Notes: generated by a model from the letters alone, not told the origin. 64,000 nucleotides of DNA from Scrofimicrobium sp. R131 (GCF_040256745.1 NZ_CP138335.1:2108001-2172000); one strand, 5' to 3'. Positions 16,311-25,120 are shown, numbered from the stretch's first letter. Made by a program: numbers and translations.

Positions 16311-17803
16311 GACACCAACTCCCCGATCTCTCGCACCAGAGGCAACACACAGTCAAGTTTGGACACAATACGCTGCTGTTCAGACGGCGTAGGCAGTGGG
16401 AAAGGCAGCCTTTTCACCGCTTCGAGTGGGACACGCTTCTGTCCCGCTGTTCCAGTCATTTGAGGCACCAAACCTGCCTGCACATATTCACTCTTCAAAA
16501 AGGAAAGTAAATAGTCGGCTTCAACACGAGTTCCTGGCCTTAGTACGTGAAGCTCAGTTGTGCCCGCCCCAGAAACTGACCCAAGGTTGCGAATGACCGC
16601 TGACTTCCTATTCTGAAAGCACGGCGTAATCTTGGCGATAACAACATCACCCTCGCCAAACTTTGTATATCCTGTCTTGACTTCCCGCCAACTTCGTACA
16701 ACGGGATGGATCCTGCCCGAAATTCCGTCCTCAATATTGGCCATGGAGAGGAAACCAATTACGTCAGAATCAACCGCTTTGACGGGTGGACTTGAAATAG
16801 CGGCAAAACCGAGACGAACCCATTCCCAGGTGTCTGGCAGCTCAAAGGGCTCGTCTGTTTTATCCACTGGTGGCAGTGGCTGCTGTTTTTTGATTTTGCC
16901 CTCCTGTTCGAGTTGCTGGCGTTCGTTCTTGATGGTTTCAAGGAGTTCGGTGGCTGTACCGTCTTCGGGGAGTTGCTTGGTGAGTTTGCCGCTGATGGCA
17001 GCTTGGAGGATCGCGCGTTCGATTGCCTTCGCGAACTCGCGGTCTAGATGCTCTCTCTCTCTCTCGAGTTCAGCAAGTTGGTCAATGAGCGGCAGAACCT
17101 CATCGAGTTTCGCGATTATGCGTTCCTGTTCGGCCAGCGGTGGCAGCGGAAGCGGCAGCTCAAGGATGGTGCCCAAGTTGAGTTCTTGCTGCTTAGTAGT
17201 TCCGCTTGTCAAATCATCCATGTTCTGCTGAATATGTGGCGACGAGATGAAGACGTCAACAAACCGAGGAAGTACCTTTCGGAAGGTTCGTATAACTGTG
17301 ACATGCGAATCCGCTGCCATCGCCGAGTAGTCACCTGAGTCAGGTAAAACTGTTGACCGGCCTACAGTGCCAGTGCCTGTCGAATTCCATAGAATGTCGC
17401 CTGCGCTCAGAATTCGTTCCTGCGGAAGCGCCTCGAAGGCCTTGGGCGCATACGGGCGCGCAAATGTGGAATCAAACCCCGACCAACGCACGCACTTTTG
17501 AGAGACCGCCGAGTACGGTGAAACATCTGCATAGATCGGAGATTTCCCGCGCTGAGCATATCTCGCGACTTCCCCCACACGAGTCCATACCCAACTCGGG
17601 GGGATCACGAATTGCCGATCCTCGCCTGTAATGGGTGGCAGCAACTTCGCTTTCTTCAGTTTCTTCTCTTTGATAAGTGCATCGCGTTCGGCAGCAATCT
17701 GTTCGAGGAGTTCTGTTGCGGTGCCGTCTTCTGGGCGCTGGTCGGTGAGTCTGCCGCTGATCGCTGCTTGGAGGATAGCGGCGCGGAGGCGGTCAGCGAT
17801 CAT
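16307..17803 (-). CDS. hsdS: Type I restriction-modification specificity subunit
   Basis: Sets the recognition sequence of the type I complex. At 498 aa it has the classical two-half layout. The first conserved segment contains RAAILQAAISGRL, followed by target-recognition domain 1 (about 65-215). The central repeat LPLPPLAEQERIIAKLDEVL to ERAILQAAISGKL comes next, then recognition domain 2 (about 320-460) and the second repeat LPFPLPTPSEQQRIVSKLD. The repeats AILQAAISG and EDGTATELLE appear twice, as expected for a gene that can recombine its halves. It overlaps hsdM (ATGA) upstream and gajA (ATGA) downstream. Confidence 0.93.
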   Translation of the reverse strand: MIADRLRAAILQAAISGRLTDQRPEDGTATELLEQIAAERDALIKEKKLKKAKLLPPITGEDRQFVIPPSWVWTRVGEVARYAQRGKSPIYADVSPYSAVSQKCVRWSGFDSTFARPYAPKAFEALPQERILSAGDILWNSTGTGTVGRSTVLPDSGDYSAMAADSHVTVIRTFRKVLPRFVDVFISSPHIQQNMDDLTSGTTKQQELNLGTILELPLPLPPLAEQERIIAKLDEVLPLIDQLAELEREREHLDREFAKAIERAILQAAISGKLTKQLPEDGTATELLETIKNERQQLEQEGKIKKQQPLPPVDKTDEPFELPDTWEWVRLGFAAISSPPVKAVDSDVIGFLSMANIEDGISGRIHPVVRSWREVKTGYTKFGEGDVVIAKITPCFQNRKSAVIRNLGSVSGAGTTELHVLRPGTRVEADYLLSFLKSEYVQAGLVPQMTGTAGQKRVPLEAVKRLPFPLPTPSEQQRIVSKLDCVLPLVREIGELVS

Positions 17804-19272
17804 TCGGTCACCGCCAGTAGTGCTTCGATCTGCGCGATTTTTGCATCGATTTGTGCATCAAGTTCAGCGCGCTTTGCCTTGTACTCAGCGATGGTCTCTT
17901 CTGGGCTGAGAACGACGGTTGTTTGCTGCGGGAAGCCGCACCTATCGAGGTTGTAGCCGCCTTCGATGAGCTGATCGGCGGTGAACCGCTGGGCTTTGGG
18001 GTTCCCGTCAGCGTCTTCGATCTCTTGGCGATCCGCCCACCACTCAACGGCGTCATCCAGGTGTTCTCTCAGCATTGGTCTGGTTTTTGAGAAGGCTTTG
18101 TAGCCTTCGGGGAGGTCAACTCGGTAGTACCAGGTCTCTTTGGTTCCGCCGGTGTTGTCGAAGAACAGCAGGTTGGTGGCAATCGAGGTGTAGGGCGAGA
18201 ACACTGATCCTGGCAGTCGAATGACGGTGTGAAGGTTAAACTCCTTGAGGAGCCGCTCTTTCAGTGCAAGTTTCGCTCCGTCGTTACCGAAGAGGAACCC
18301 GTCGGGCAGCACGACCCCGGCTCGCCCGTTTCGTTTGAGCCGGTAGGTGATGAGCGCGATGAAGAGGTCTGCGGTTTCGGAAGACCGGAAGGCTTGCGGA
18401 AAGTTGGCCTTCACCGACTCTTGTTCAGTTCCACCGTAAGGCGGATTCATGGTGACGACGTCAAACTTCTCGCTGTCTTTGAAGTCGCGTACGCTACGTT
18501 CGAGTGAGTTGCCGTGAATGAACTGGGGCTGGTCTACGTCGTGCAGCAGTAGGTTGGTCACGCCGAGCAAGTACGGCATTGGTTTCTTTTCGATGCCGTA
18601 AACGCTGGAACGGTATGCCTCGCGGTCTTCAACGCTTTCGACCTGTTTGTCGAGATGTTTGAGCGCTGAGGTGAGGAACCCAGCTGTTCCGGCAGCAAAG
18701 TCCGCGACGGTCTCGCCAAGTTTGGGGTTGATCATCTCGATCATAAAGTCGGTGACCGCGCGTGGCGTGTAGTACTCACCTGAGCTGCCCGCACTTTGGA
18801 GTTCTTTCAAGAGTGTTTCGTAGATCTCGCCGAATGCGTGACGGTCTGCGTAATCCTCGAAGTCGATCTCGTCGATGAGATTAACGAGCTGCCTGATGAG
18901 GATGCCATCCTTCATGTACTGGTTTGAGTCTTCGAATACGGCGCGCACGACTGATTGGCTGAGTGGTGTCGATACGGTGATCGGCAGAGCTTTGAGGGCC
19001 GGGAAGAGTTCCGTGTTGAGGAATGTAAGTAGTTCTTCGCCGGTTTTGGAGCGCCCGTCTTTCAGGTCTGGTGCCCAGGAGCGCCAGCGGAGCGCCTCGG
19101 GGATGATGGATTCGTAGGCTGGGTTGTGGAACTCCCAGTCTGCTTCTTTCGCGTCGTAGACCTTAAGGAACAACAGCCAGGTGAGCTGGGCGATGCGTTG
19201 GGCGTCGCCGTCGACCCCGGCGTCTCCGCGCATGATTTTGCGGGAGGTGGAAATAAATGAGTTCAAGCTCAT
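17800..19272 (-). CDS. hsdM: Type I restriction-modification DNA methyltransferase subunit
   Basis: N6-adenine methyltransferase of the island's type I system, 490 aa. Motif I is DFAAGTAGF at 191-199 and the catalytic motif IV is NPPY at 276-279. The N-terminal helical HsdM domain precedes these, and a C-terminal coiled-coil-like helix (EETIAEYKAKRAELDAQIDA) contacts HsdS in the family. It starts 16 bp after the hsdR stop, with AAGGAG in the gap, and its stop overlaps hsdS as ATGA. It differs strongly from the relic hsdM at 24.2 kb (motif I AAGTAG rather than ACGSGS), so the two systems are unrelated lineages. Confidence 0.94.
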   Translation of the reverse strand: MSLNSFISTSRKIMRGDAGVDGDAQRIAQLTWLLFLKVYDAKEADWEFHNPAYESIIPEALRWRSWAPDLKDGRSKTGEELLTFLNTELFPALKALPITVSTPLSQSVVRAVFEDSNQYMKDGILIRQLVNLIDEIDFEDYADRHAFGEIYETLLKELQSAGSSGEYYTPRAVTDFMIEMINPKLGETVADFAAGTAGFLTSALKHLDKQVESVEDREAYRSSVYGIEKKPMPYLLGVTNLLLHDVDQPQFIHGNSLERSVRDFKDSEKFDVVTMNPPYGGTEQESVKANFPQAFRSSETADLFIALITYRLKRNGRAGVVLPDGFLFGNDGAKLALKERLLKEFNLHTVIRLPGSVFSPYTSIATNLLFFDNTGGTKETWYYRVDLPEGYKAFSKTRPMLREHLDDAVEWWADRQEIEDADGNPKAQRFTADQLIEGGYNLDRCGFPQQTTVVLSPEETIAEYKAKRAELDAQIDAKIAQIEALLAVTE

Positions 19273-19288
19273 CGGCTACTTGTGCTCC

Positions 19289-21688
19289 TTATGCAGCTTC
19301 GTAGAGGGCATCTTCGAGATCACGAATTGCCTGCAGGTAGGCGTCGCGTCCTCCAAAGAGACGGGCAATCTTCTGCGGTGATCCGTACTGGGTGAACGGG
19401 TCAACGCTGAGGATTCTGGTTGTTTCGATTTCAGATATACCGATATCTGCGTACTTATCCAAGAGCGCCTCCAACACTTCGCGGCAGGTGTCTGAATATT
19501 TGTGAAGGTAGCCACGCTTCTTGACATGATCGATGCGCTCTTGTTTGGTCAGTGGAGGCCTGTCGAACGCGATGTGGAGGATGAGGTCGAAATCGTCGAC
19601 GTCGAAGAATCTGCCGTCAGCTTCTTCTCGGATGGCTTCAAGGAAGGCGCCTCGGCTGTTGAGCTGGCCGATGAGTTCGTCTTTTCGTTCGGCCTGCGAC
19701 CAAGCGGTGAGGAATGAGTCGAGGCTGGAGTAGGTATTCAGCAATGAACGCTTCGAGAAGTCGCGGATCGATTCGGTCACGAGTTTTCCGGTGACGGGAT
19801 CGACGTACTGCACGCGTTCGTTGAGCAGTTTGACTTCAACACCCCGAACTCGCACCTTCCCTTGCTTTTCGGGGTCCGGTTCGGTGATCCACGGTGGATT
19901 ACAGATGATCACACCATCCGGGCCGGAGTTCTCGATGTCATCTCCATCCCCGGGGTCTTCTACAGTTTCGTCGTCTGGCCATTCGGGTTCGGGGATCTCG
20001 CCATCGTCTCCAGGCTCGGGCGGAGGCATGTCGATGCTGCCTGCTGGGTTGCCGTCGAAGTCTGGGTCGGCAAATAGTCGGGTTGATCCACGGAAGTCCA
20101 TGATTGTGAAAAACTCTTTGCCGTGTTCAGGATCGAGCCGGGTGCCGCGTCCAACGATCTGTTTGAACTCCGTCATCGACCCGATGTTGGACTCCAAGAC
20201 GATGAGCTTGATCGTTTTGACGTTGACACCCGTGGTGAGCAGTTTTGACGTGGTGACCAGTGTCGGATACTGCTCGTTGACATCAGCGAAATTGTCGAGC
20301 TGAGCCTTGCCCTCTTTATCATCTCCGGTGATCTTCATAACGTATCGGTAGTCCTCGATAACCCGCTCAAGGTTCTCGTTCGCTAGGGCTTGACGCATCC
20401 GTTCGGCGTGCTCAATATCGACGCAGAACACGATGGTCTTCGAGTCCGTGCCGTACTTCTCCAGCCAGGACGTCACGTACTTGGCGACCATCTGGGTGCG
20501 CTCGTCAATGATGAGGTTACGGTCGTAGTCTTTGACGTTGTACTCGCGATCTTCGACTTCGTTGCCGTCGACATCGACCTGCCCCTCGAACGGTCGCCAG
20601 TTCTCCAGGTCGACGTCCAAGCCAACACGAATCACCTTGTACGGGGCGAGGAAGCCATCCTTGATACCCTGTTTCAAACTGTAGGTGTAGACGGGTTCAC
20701 CGAAGTAGTCGATGTTCGACACTTCCTTCGTCTCTTTCGGTGTTGCCGTCATACCAATGTGGATGGCACTCGAGAAGTAATCGAGAACACGCCTCCACAG
20801 CGATTCCTCGCGCACTGATCCACGGTGGCACTCGTCAATGATGACGAGGTCAAAGAACTCGGGTTTGAACTGCCGGAATGGTTCTTCACCCTCTTCACCG
20901 GCAAGCTGCTGATACAAGCTCATGTAGACCTCGTAGGAGGAATCCAATTGTTTGCCTTTGACCTTGGTAATGCGGCCTGAGAGCGGCTCAAAGTCACCGT
21001 TAATGGTCTGATCAATCAACACATTGCGGTCGGCCAGGTAGAGCACCCGCTTCACATAGCCAGCTTTGAGGAGCCTCCAAATGATCTGAAACGCGGTGAA
21101 CGTCTTACCAGTTCCGGTGGCCATGACCAGGAGTAGACGGCGGTCGCCGTGAGCAATTGCTTCCAGCGTGCGGTCTATCGCTGCTTGTTGGTAATAGCGG
21201 GCTTCTTGCGGTTTGAACGGGTCAACATGGCATGGCTCCGCAATCAGTGCCGCACCTTCAGCATTGAGACCTTTGCCGACCATGTAGCGCCGCCACAGCT
21301 CCTCTTCGGTTGGAAACTCATCCAAGCCAATCTCTCGCTCAATACCGGTGAAGAAGTCGTGCTCGATGAAGCCCCTGCCATTTGATGAGTAGGCAAACGG
21401 CGCGTCAAGCTTCGCGGCATACCCAAGCGCCTGCTGGAGGCCTGCGGCGACGGTGTGTTCCATGTCTTTGGCTTCAACAACCGCAAGCGGCTTACGGGAC
21501 TTCGAACCCAGCAACACGTAATCCGCTTTGCTGATCTCGTCACGTTTAGTCTTGGTCCCTTGAACAATGACCTGCCCCGGAGCGATGACAAGTTCCATTC
21601 GCAACTGCTCTTTACGCCAACCAGCCGTCTCGGTGATTGCAGGAGTGATAAACCTGAGCTTGACGTCCTCTTCAGTGAGCTTTGACAT
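19289..21688 (-). CDS. hsdR: Type I restriction endonuclease subunit R, EcoEI type
   Basis: ATP-driven translocase and nuclease of the type I complex, 799 aa. The N-terminal PD-(D/E)XK nuclease is seen as ADYVLLG followed by AVVEAKD (Asp56, Glu72, Lys74). The superfamily 2 motor follows: MATGTGKTF at 189-197, DECH, MTATPKE and QIVGRGTRLDP. A C-terminal domain of the EcoEI type begins around residue 640. The ATG at 21688 lies inside the end of the HTH gene, overlapping it by 17 bp. All catalytic motifs are present, so it appears functional. Confidence 0.93.
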   Translation of the reverse strand: MSKLTEEDVKLRFITPAITETAGWRKEQLRMELVIAPGQVIVQGTKTKRDEISKADYVLLGSKSRKPLAVVEAKDMEHTVAAGLQQALGYAAKLDAPFAYSSNGRGFIEHDFFTGIEREIGLDEFPTEEELWRRYMVGKGLNAEGAALIAEPCHVDPFKPQEARYYQQAAIDRTLEAIAHGDRRLLLVMATGTGKTFTAFQIIWRLLKAGYVKRVLYLADRNVLIDQTINGDFEPLSGRITKVKGKQLDSSYEVYMSLYQQLAGEEGEEPFRQFKPEFFDLVIIDECHRGSVREESLWRRVLDYFSSAIHIGMTATPKETKEVSNIDYFGEPVYTYSLKQGIKDGFLAPYKVIRVGLDVDLENWRPFEGQVDVDGNEVEDREYNVKDYDRNLIIDERTQMVAKYVTSWLEKYGTDSKTIVFCVDIEHAERMRQALANENLERVIEDYRYVMKITGDDKEGKAQLDNFADVNEQYPTLVTTSKLLTTGVNVKTIKLIVLESNIGSMTEFKQIVGRGTRLDPEHGKEFFTIMDFRGSTRLFADPDFDGNPAGSIDMPPPEPGDDGEIPEPEWPDDETVEDPGDGDDIENSGPDGVIICNPPWITEPDPEKQGKVRVRGVEVKLLNERVQYVDPVTGKLVTESIRDFSKRSLLNTYSSLDSFLTAWSQAERKDELIGQLNSRGAFLEAIREEADGRFFDVDDFDLILHIAFDRPPLTKQERIDHVKKRGYLHKYSDTCREVLEALLDKYADIGISEIETTRILSVDPFTQYGSPQKIARLFGGRDAYLQAIRDLEDALYEAA

Positions 21689-21908
21689 CGCTGTCCCCCT
21701 CCACGCCTTCGACGATTTCTGTAATGTCGCTCAGCCCGCAGTCGAGTGCTTCGGAGATCTTGACGAGTACGGCGGTCGTGACGTTTTCATTGCGTCCGAG
21801 CTTGGCGACGGTGCCGGAGCTGATCCCAGCTTTGTGCTGGAGGTCGCGTTTGAGCCATCCTTTGTCGACGAGCTTCTTCCACAACGGGTTGTAGCTGATC
21901 CTTCTCAT
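21672..21908 (-). CDS. HTH (Cro/C1-type) regulator of the defence operon
   Basis: A 78-aa single-domain XRE-family protein (ISYNPLWKKLVDKGWLKRDL, GISSGTVAKLGRNENVTTAV, KISEALDCGLSDI). Small regulators of this kind often precede restriction-modification genes and control their expression. In the raw sequence the frame is continuous with the DUF3800 gene upstream. The internal ATG at 21908 is however the natural start: in the neighbouring frame a DUF3800 stop codon (TGA) overlaps it as ATGA, like the other junctions in this operon. The 3' end overlaps hsdR by 17 bp. Autoregulation is inferred. Confidence 0.75.
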   Translation of the reverse strand: MRRISYNPLWKKLVDKGWLKRDLQHKAGISSGTVAKLGRNENVTTAVLVKISEALDCGLSDITEIVEGVEGDSDVKAH

Positions 21909-22517
21909 TGCTCGTCTACCTCTCGCTCGTCTGTCTTCTTGTTCCATTGCCCCCCCGTACAAGGCGTTGGTGTCAGCCCCGAGAGTAATCACGCTTGTAG
22001 CCTGCACGATCTTTCCAACAGGTGTTCCTGCGTAGTCTTTTTTGCGGTCGAAGTCGTAAACAGTGTTGGAGATTACATCATGTAACTTGCTGACCTTGAC
22101 GCCACCCCTAGTGTCCTTCTTATCAAGATAGATACGTGACCTGCCTGTGGAAGAAATGACGTTCCGAACGAGGTAGAACATCATTTTGTCGTACCAGTCA
22201 TCATGGCTTTGCCCGAACTTAGCATGGTCGAGTCCGTCTTTGGGAGCCACCACTGCCCTCAACTCGAGATCATCATCCTCGAAGAAGTAGTCCACTACAT
22301 CGAGGTAGAAGTCGAGCTTACCTGCTGAGACCTTGTTCCACTTAATCTCGAAGTCACGGGGTAATCCATGCTCTTCGCGAAGCTCAACCAGCCGATGAGA
22401 GATGTCCTTCGTGAGCGCGACCGGTGAGACAACTGCTCCGAGCACCATGAACGGCTTGCCGTCGTTGGGACGATGGGTGCTCTCATCGCAATAGACGTTG
22501 ATGTCACCATTCACCAT
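21906..22517 (-). CDS. DUF3800-domain protein, probably frameshifted at its 3' end
   Basis: The N-terminus INVYCDESTHRP, the segment LVELREEHGLPRDFEIKWNK and SRIYLDKKDTRGG match the DUF3800 family. That family is predicted RNase H-like and is common near defence genes and prophages; its activity is unknown. The start at 22517 begins the family sequence; the upstream extension does not look coding. The raw frame runs on into the HTH gene to 21672. The switch is at seven C (21950-21956): with six, the protein ends QWNKKTDEREVDEQ and stops at TGA overlapping the HTH start. First gene of the island operon. Confidence 0.7.
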
Positions 22518-22727
22518 TCTCACCTCACTTTCAGGTACCTTGCCAATTCTATCGCCGCGCCCAATATCCTGCGGACACCTCGGAGTTGCTTGCCGCTGCC
22601 AAGTTTGTGCGTGCTCCAAGTGCTCTCACGAGAAAGGCTTAACTTTTCGTTTGCTCGTGGCCTCGCCTCAGAGAGCTTTGCACGCAATCCGGCATCACTG
22701 ACGTTGGCTCTATAGAAGGAGCCAGCC

Positions 22728-23235
22728 ATGACCAAAGAACTACGGGTGTTCGATAATCACGATTTCAGCAACAACCGTACTCACCGATGGTGGGCGGAGG
22801 CTGTTTTGCGGAAAGGATGCCGCCACTACGTTCGATTTTGAGGACCCAACCAAGGTTCTCGAACACTGTTGTCGTGGGGTGGCAGAACACCACATCATCG
22901 TCGATGCGCTAGGTCGTACCCAAGATACGCGTATCATCACCGAAGTCTATCTCTACCAATCGGTCGCATCCTCGAAGCTGGCTGTGGCGGAACGTCTAGA
23001 ATCGTGGGTGTTCGATAGGGCGTCGGCGTCAATTCGTCGCCACGGCATTTGCGCGATCGCCGAGCCGCTGAAGTACGCCAATTTCCTCGAAGAAGCGATC
23101 CACACACTGCGCCGAGTGGCCGGCTCGTCTCGCTGCCGAAAAGACTATGCTCAATATTGCTCCGTAGATCTCATACTTCGACCTGGCGCTAAGGTCGTCG
23201 CCGCTATTGGCCACGACAGAGTAGGTACATGGTGA
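22728..23235 (+). pseudogene. Hypothetical protein in two frames, inside the island
   Basis: From the ATG at 22728 (good site AGAAGGAG 6 nt upstream) the frame reads MTKELRVFDNHDFSNN and stops at about 22842. The +1 frame continues protein-like (DFEDPTKVLEHCC, HHIIVDALGRTQDTRIITEV, ANFLEEAIHTLRR) to the TGA at 23233-23235. One extra base near the TTTT at about 22803-22806 would explain the break. No family is recognised. It is the only plus-strand gene in the island, divergent from the DUF3800 gene, with a TATAGA box near 22711. It could be an antitoxin- or defence-type gene, but I cannot assign it. Confidence 0.4.
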
Positions 23236-23375
23236 ATTACTCACAAATAGTTGAAAAGCTACCGAGCAAATCTAAACCGACACCAAGTATTTTACTCAGT
23301 CGCTCAGGATCAATGCTGTCGGAGCCTATCGCAGGACCGTGCTGCTTCAGGAAACACCTTACGACTTTACTTTAG
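23229..23375 (+). CDS. Small hypothetical ORF, 48 aa
   Basis: ATG at 23229 overlaps the stop of the preceding plus-strand gene by 7 bp and the frame runs to TAG at 23373-23375 (MVNYSQIVEKLPSKSKPTPS at the start). It has no recognised motif or clear ribosome site. The rest of the AT-richer gap to about 23560 shows no gene I can support. Confidence 0.2.
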   Translation: MVNYSQIVEKLPSKSKPTPSILLSRSGSMLSEPIAGPCCFRKHLTTLL

Positions 23376-23561
23376 CTAATCGCACGCCCCCTCGTCACTG
23401 ATAACTTCAAGTTCATGCTCATCGCTAAACCTCCCTCCTGAACGTCCGCACACTCTGCCAAATGTGCTGGAAGCCGCTTTCACCAACTACGTCGAGTTTG
23501 CACCACTCTCGCTGCATGCACGCAGCCGCCGCAAACCCGTATCCATTCCGCTTGAAAACCT

Positions 23562-24253
23562 TCGTAGACTTTGCTGATCTTGGTCTTACCCCTGGTCGTA
23601 ATGCGTGCCAACAGCTCAGAGACCTCTTGGGGCGTGTAGAACTCCCCACCAGACTTGCCCGCACTGGAGGCGTACATCTGCATTAGGTACTCGTAGGCGT
23701 CACCAAAGAGATCGATCGTGTTGTCCCCGAAATCGCCCAACGGCAGCCTGGCAATCTCATTGAGCAGCTTCACCAGCTTTTCATTGCGTTTGGCGACCGT
23801 GGTGCCCAGCTTCGGACTGTTCACGTCCAGGTCGTCAAACAGTCCCTTGATGTCGTTCTCACTGTCGTACCCAACAGCTGACCCCTCAATGTTTTTGAAC
23901 ACCTGTTCAAGGGTCTCGTTTAGGTTCTCATCTTGGGCCGCGCGGCCGCGGACGTTTTCAAACAGCTCAGAGGGGCGAATGTAAAAGCCTTTGTCCTTGA
24001 TCAGGTCAACGACGTCGTCGTCACCAATTTCATCGTCGGAGCATTTGGCGAAGTCGAAGTTCACGTTGCCGGACGCATGCTCACCCTGATTGATGTAGTT
24101 GGTCAGGTTTTCAGAGATGAAGCGGTAGAACAGCATTCCCAGGACATAGGACTTGAAGTCCCACCCGTCCACCGAACCGCGCAGATCGTTGGCAACCTGC
24201 CAAATCATCTTGTGCAGCTCTGCCCGCTGTCCGTTGCCTCCGGCCGCTACCAT
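23562..24253 (-). pseudogene. Relic hsdM, 5' half
   Basis: N-terminal half of a second, unrelated type I methyltransferase. It reads QRAELHKMIWQVANDLRGSV, DGWDFKSYVLGMLFYRFISE, GGEFYTPQEVSELLARITT and KISKVY, and then diverges exactly where motif I (DPACGSG) should follow. The missing motif I is found at 13271, at the other end of the island. The raw frame runs on to 23480 as non-family sequence. The start at 24253 has GGGAGG 7 nt upstream. The methyltransferase cannot be active because motifs I and IV are absent here. Confidence 0.8.
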
Positions 24254-24440
24254 CCTGTTGCCTCCCACCTCTGGTCGTGGTTCTTGACCACGCCCCATTG
24301 TCCAACTCAAGAAACTCTACTCACCATACATTTGACCTCCGACAAGTAGCTAAATCCGGCTGGTTTACGGCAAAGACTGGCGGCGCCAACTGCGGGTTGG
24401 GACGTGGCCGCTGCCAGGTCCAATCAACACCCAAGAGCAA

Positions 24441-24473
24441 AGCCCCCGACAAGCTTGCACCTGTCAGGGGCTT
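24441..24473 (-). terminator. Terminator after tRNA-Ser(GCT)
   Basis: AGCCCCTGACA and TGTCGGGGGCT pair around a GC-rich loop on the minus strand, followed by TTTGCTCTT. It lies 18 bp after the tRNA 3' end. Confidence 0.6.
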
Positions 24474-24490
24474 CAACCTGTTACCACTGG

Positions 24491-24579
24491 CGGAGACGGC
24501 GGGATTTGAACCCGCGAGGGGCGTGAACCCCTACCTCCTTAGCAGGGAGGCGCACTCGACCGGACTATGCGACGTCTCC
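24491..24579 (-). tRNA. tRNA-Ser(GCT)
   Basis: 89-nt class II cloverleaf on the minus strand. The acceptor GGAGACG (24573-24579) pairs with CGTCTCC (24492-24498). The anticodon stem CCTCC/GGAGG has loop CTGCTAA, anticodon GCT. A long variable arm (GGGGTTCACGCCCC) and T arm GCGGGTTCAAATCCCGC are present. CCA is not encoded. The defence island lies on its 3' side. Confidence 0.95.
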
Positions 24580-24607
24580 AGTATTTTCCAAGCATAACGG
24601 CTGGGAC

Positions 24608-25114
24608 TCACTCATTTCCACTTGCGCCCGGTTCCGCCATTGTGACTCCGGCCGCGTTTGTCAGCTCCCGGCACATAAACACCGAGTGGGGGTCCACCTT
24701 ATATTCCGCGAACGGCCCGCACTCCACGAACCCGTGGCTCAGGTAGAGGCGCCGGGCGGGAATGAAGAAGTCTTCCGACCCCGTCTCCAGGTAGGCCCGC
24801 ACATAGTTGCGCCGGGTCGCCTCGTCCATCAGATGCTCCAGCATGATCGCGCCGATCCCGCGTCCACGAGCCTCCTCCACCACCCGCATGGTCTTCAGTT
24901 CCACCGTGCCATCACCCAGGTCTTTGAGCGCCCCGCAAGCCAGGAGATTCCCGCTTTCTCGCAGTCCAAACAGGGTGATGGACGAATCTGCGAAGCGGAC
25001 AACGTGCAGTGCCCCGGTAATCTCCGGGGCCGACATTGCCACCATCTCCTCAAAGTGTTCATGCACCAATTGGCGCATGTCGGGGAGGTCAATCCCCTCG
25101 GGCATGATTCTCAT
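24608..25114 (-). CDS. GNAT-family N-acetyltransferase
   Basis: A 168-aa acetyl-CoA-dependent acyltransferase. The acetyl-CoA pyrophosphate loop is seen in VVEEARGRGIGAIMLEHLM (R/Q-x-x-G-x-G/A). Typical flanking strands are TVELKTMRV and YLETGSEDFFIPARRLYLSH. The substrate is unknown. The start at 25114 is favoured because a -10-like TATCGT stands 6 nt upstream; the frame is open to 25183, but that part looks non-coding. The gene is divergent from the membrane protein gene at 25202. Confidence 0.8.
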   Translation of the reverse strand: MRIMPEGIDLPDMRQLVHEHFEEMVAMSAPEITGALHVVRFADSSITLFGLRESGNLLACGALKDLGDGTVELKTMRVVEEARGRGIGAIMLEHLMDEATRRNYVRAYLETGSEDFFIPARRLYLSHGFVECGPFAEYKVDPHSVFMCRELTNAAGVTMAEPGASGNE

Positions 25115-25120
25115 GGCTCG

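Noticed and set aside
23425-23664. 79-aa minus-strand ORF at the right island junction
   Set aside because: It starts inside the relic hsdM in another frame and has no ribosome site; its tail is protein-like but unrecognised, so it is not listed as a gene.
24441-24580. Attachment-site repeat of the tRNA-Ser(GCT) 3' end
   Set aside because: I looked for a second copy of the tRNA end near 12.7, 13.3 and 23.5 kb and did not see one.
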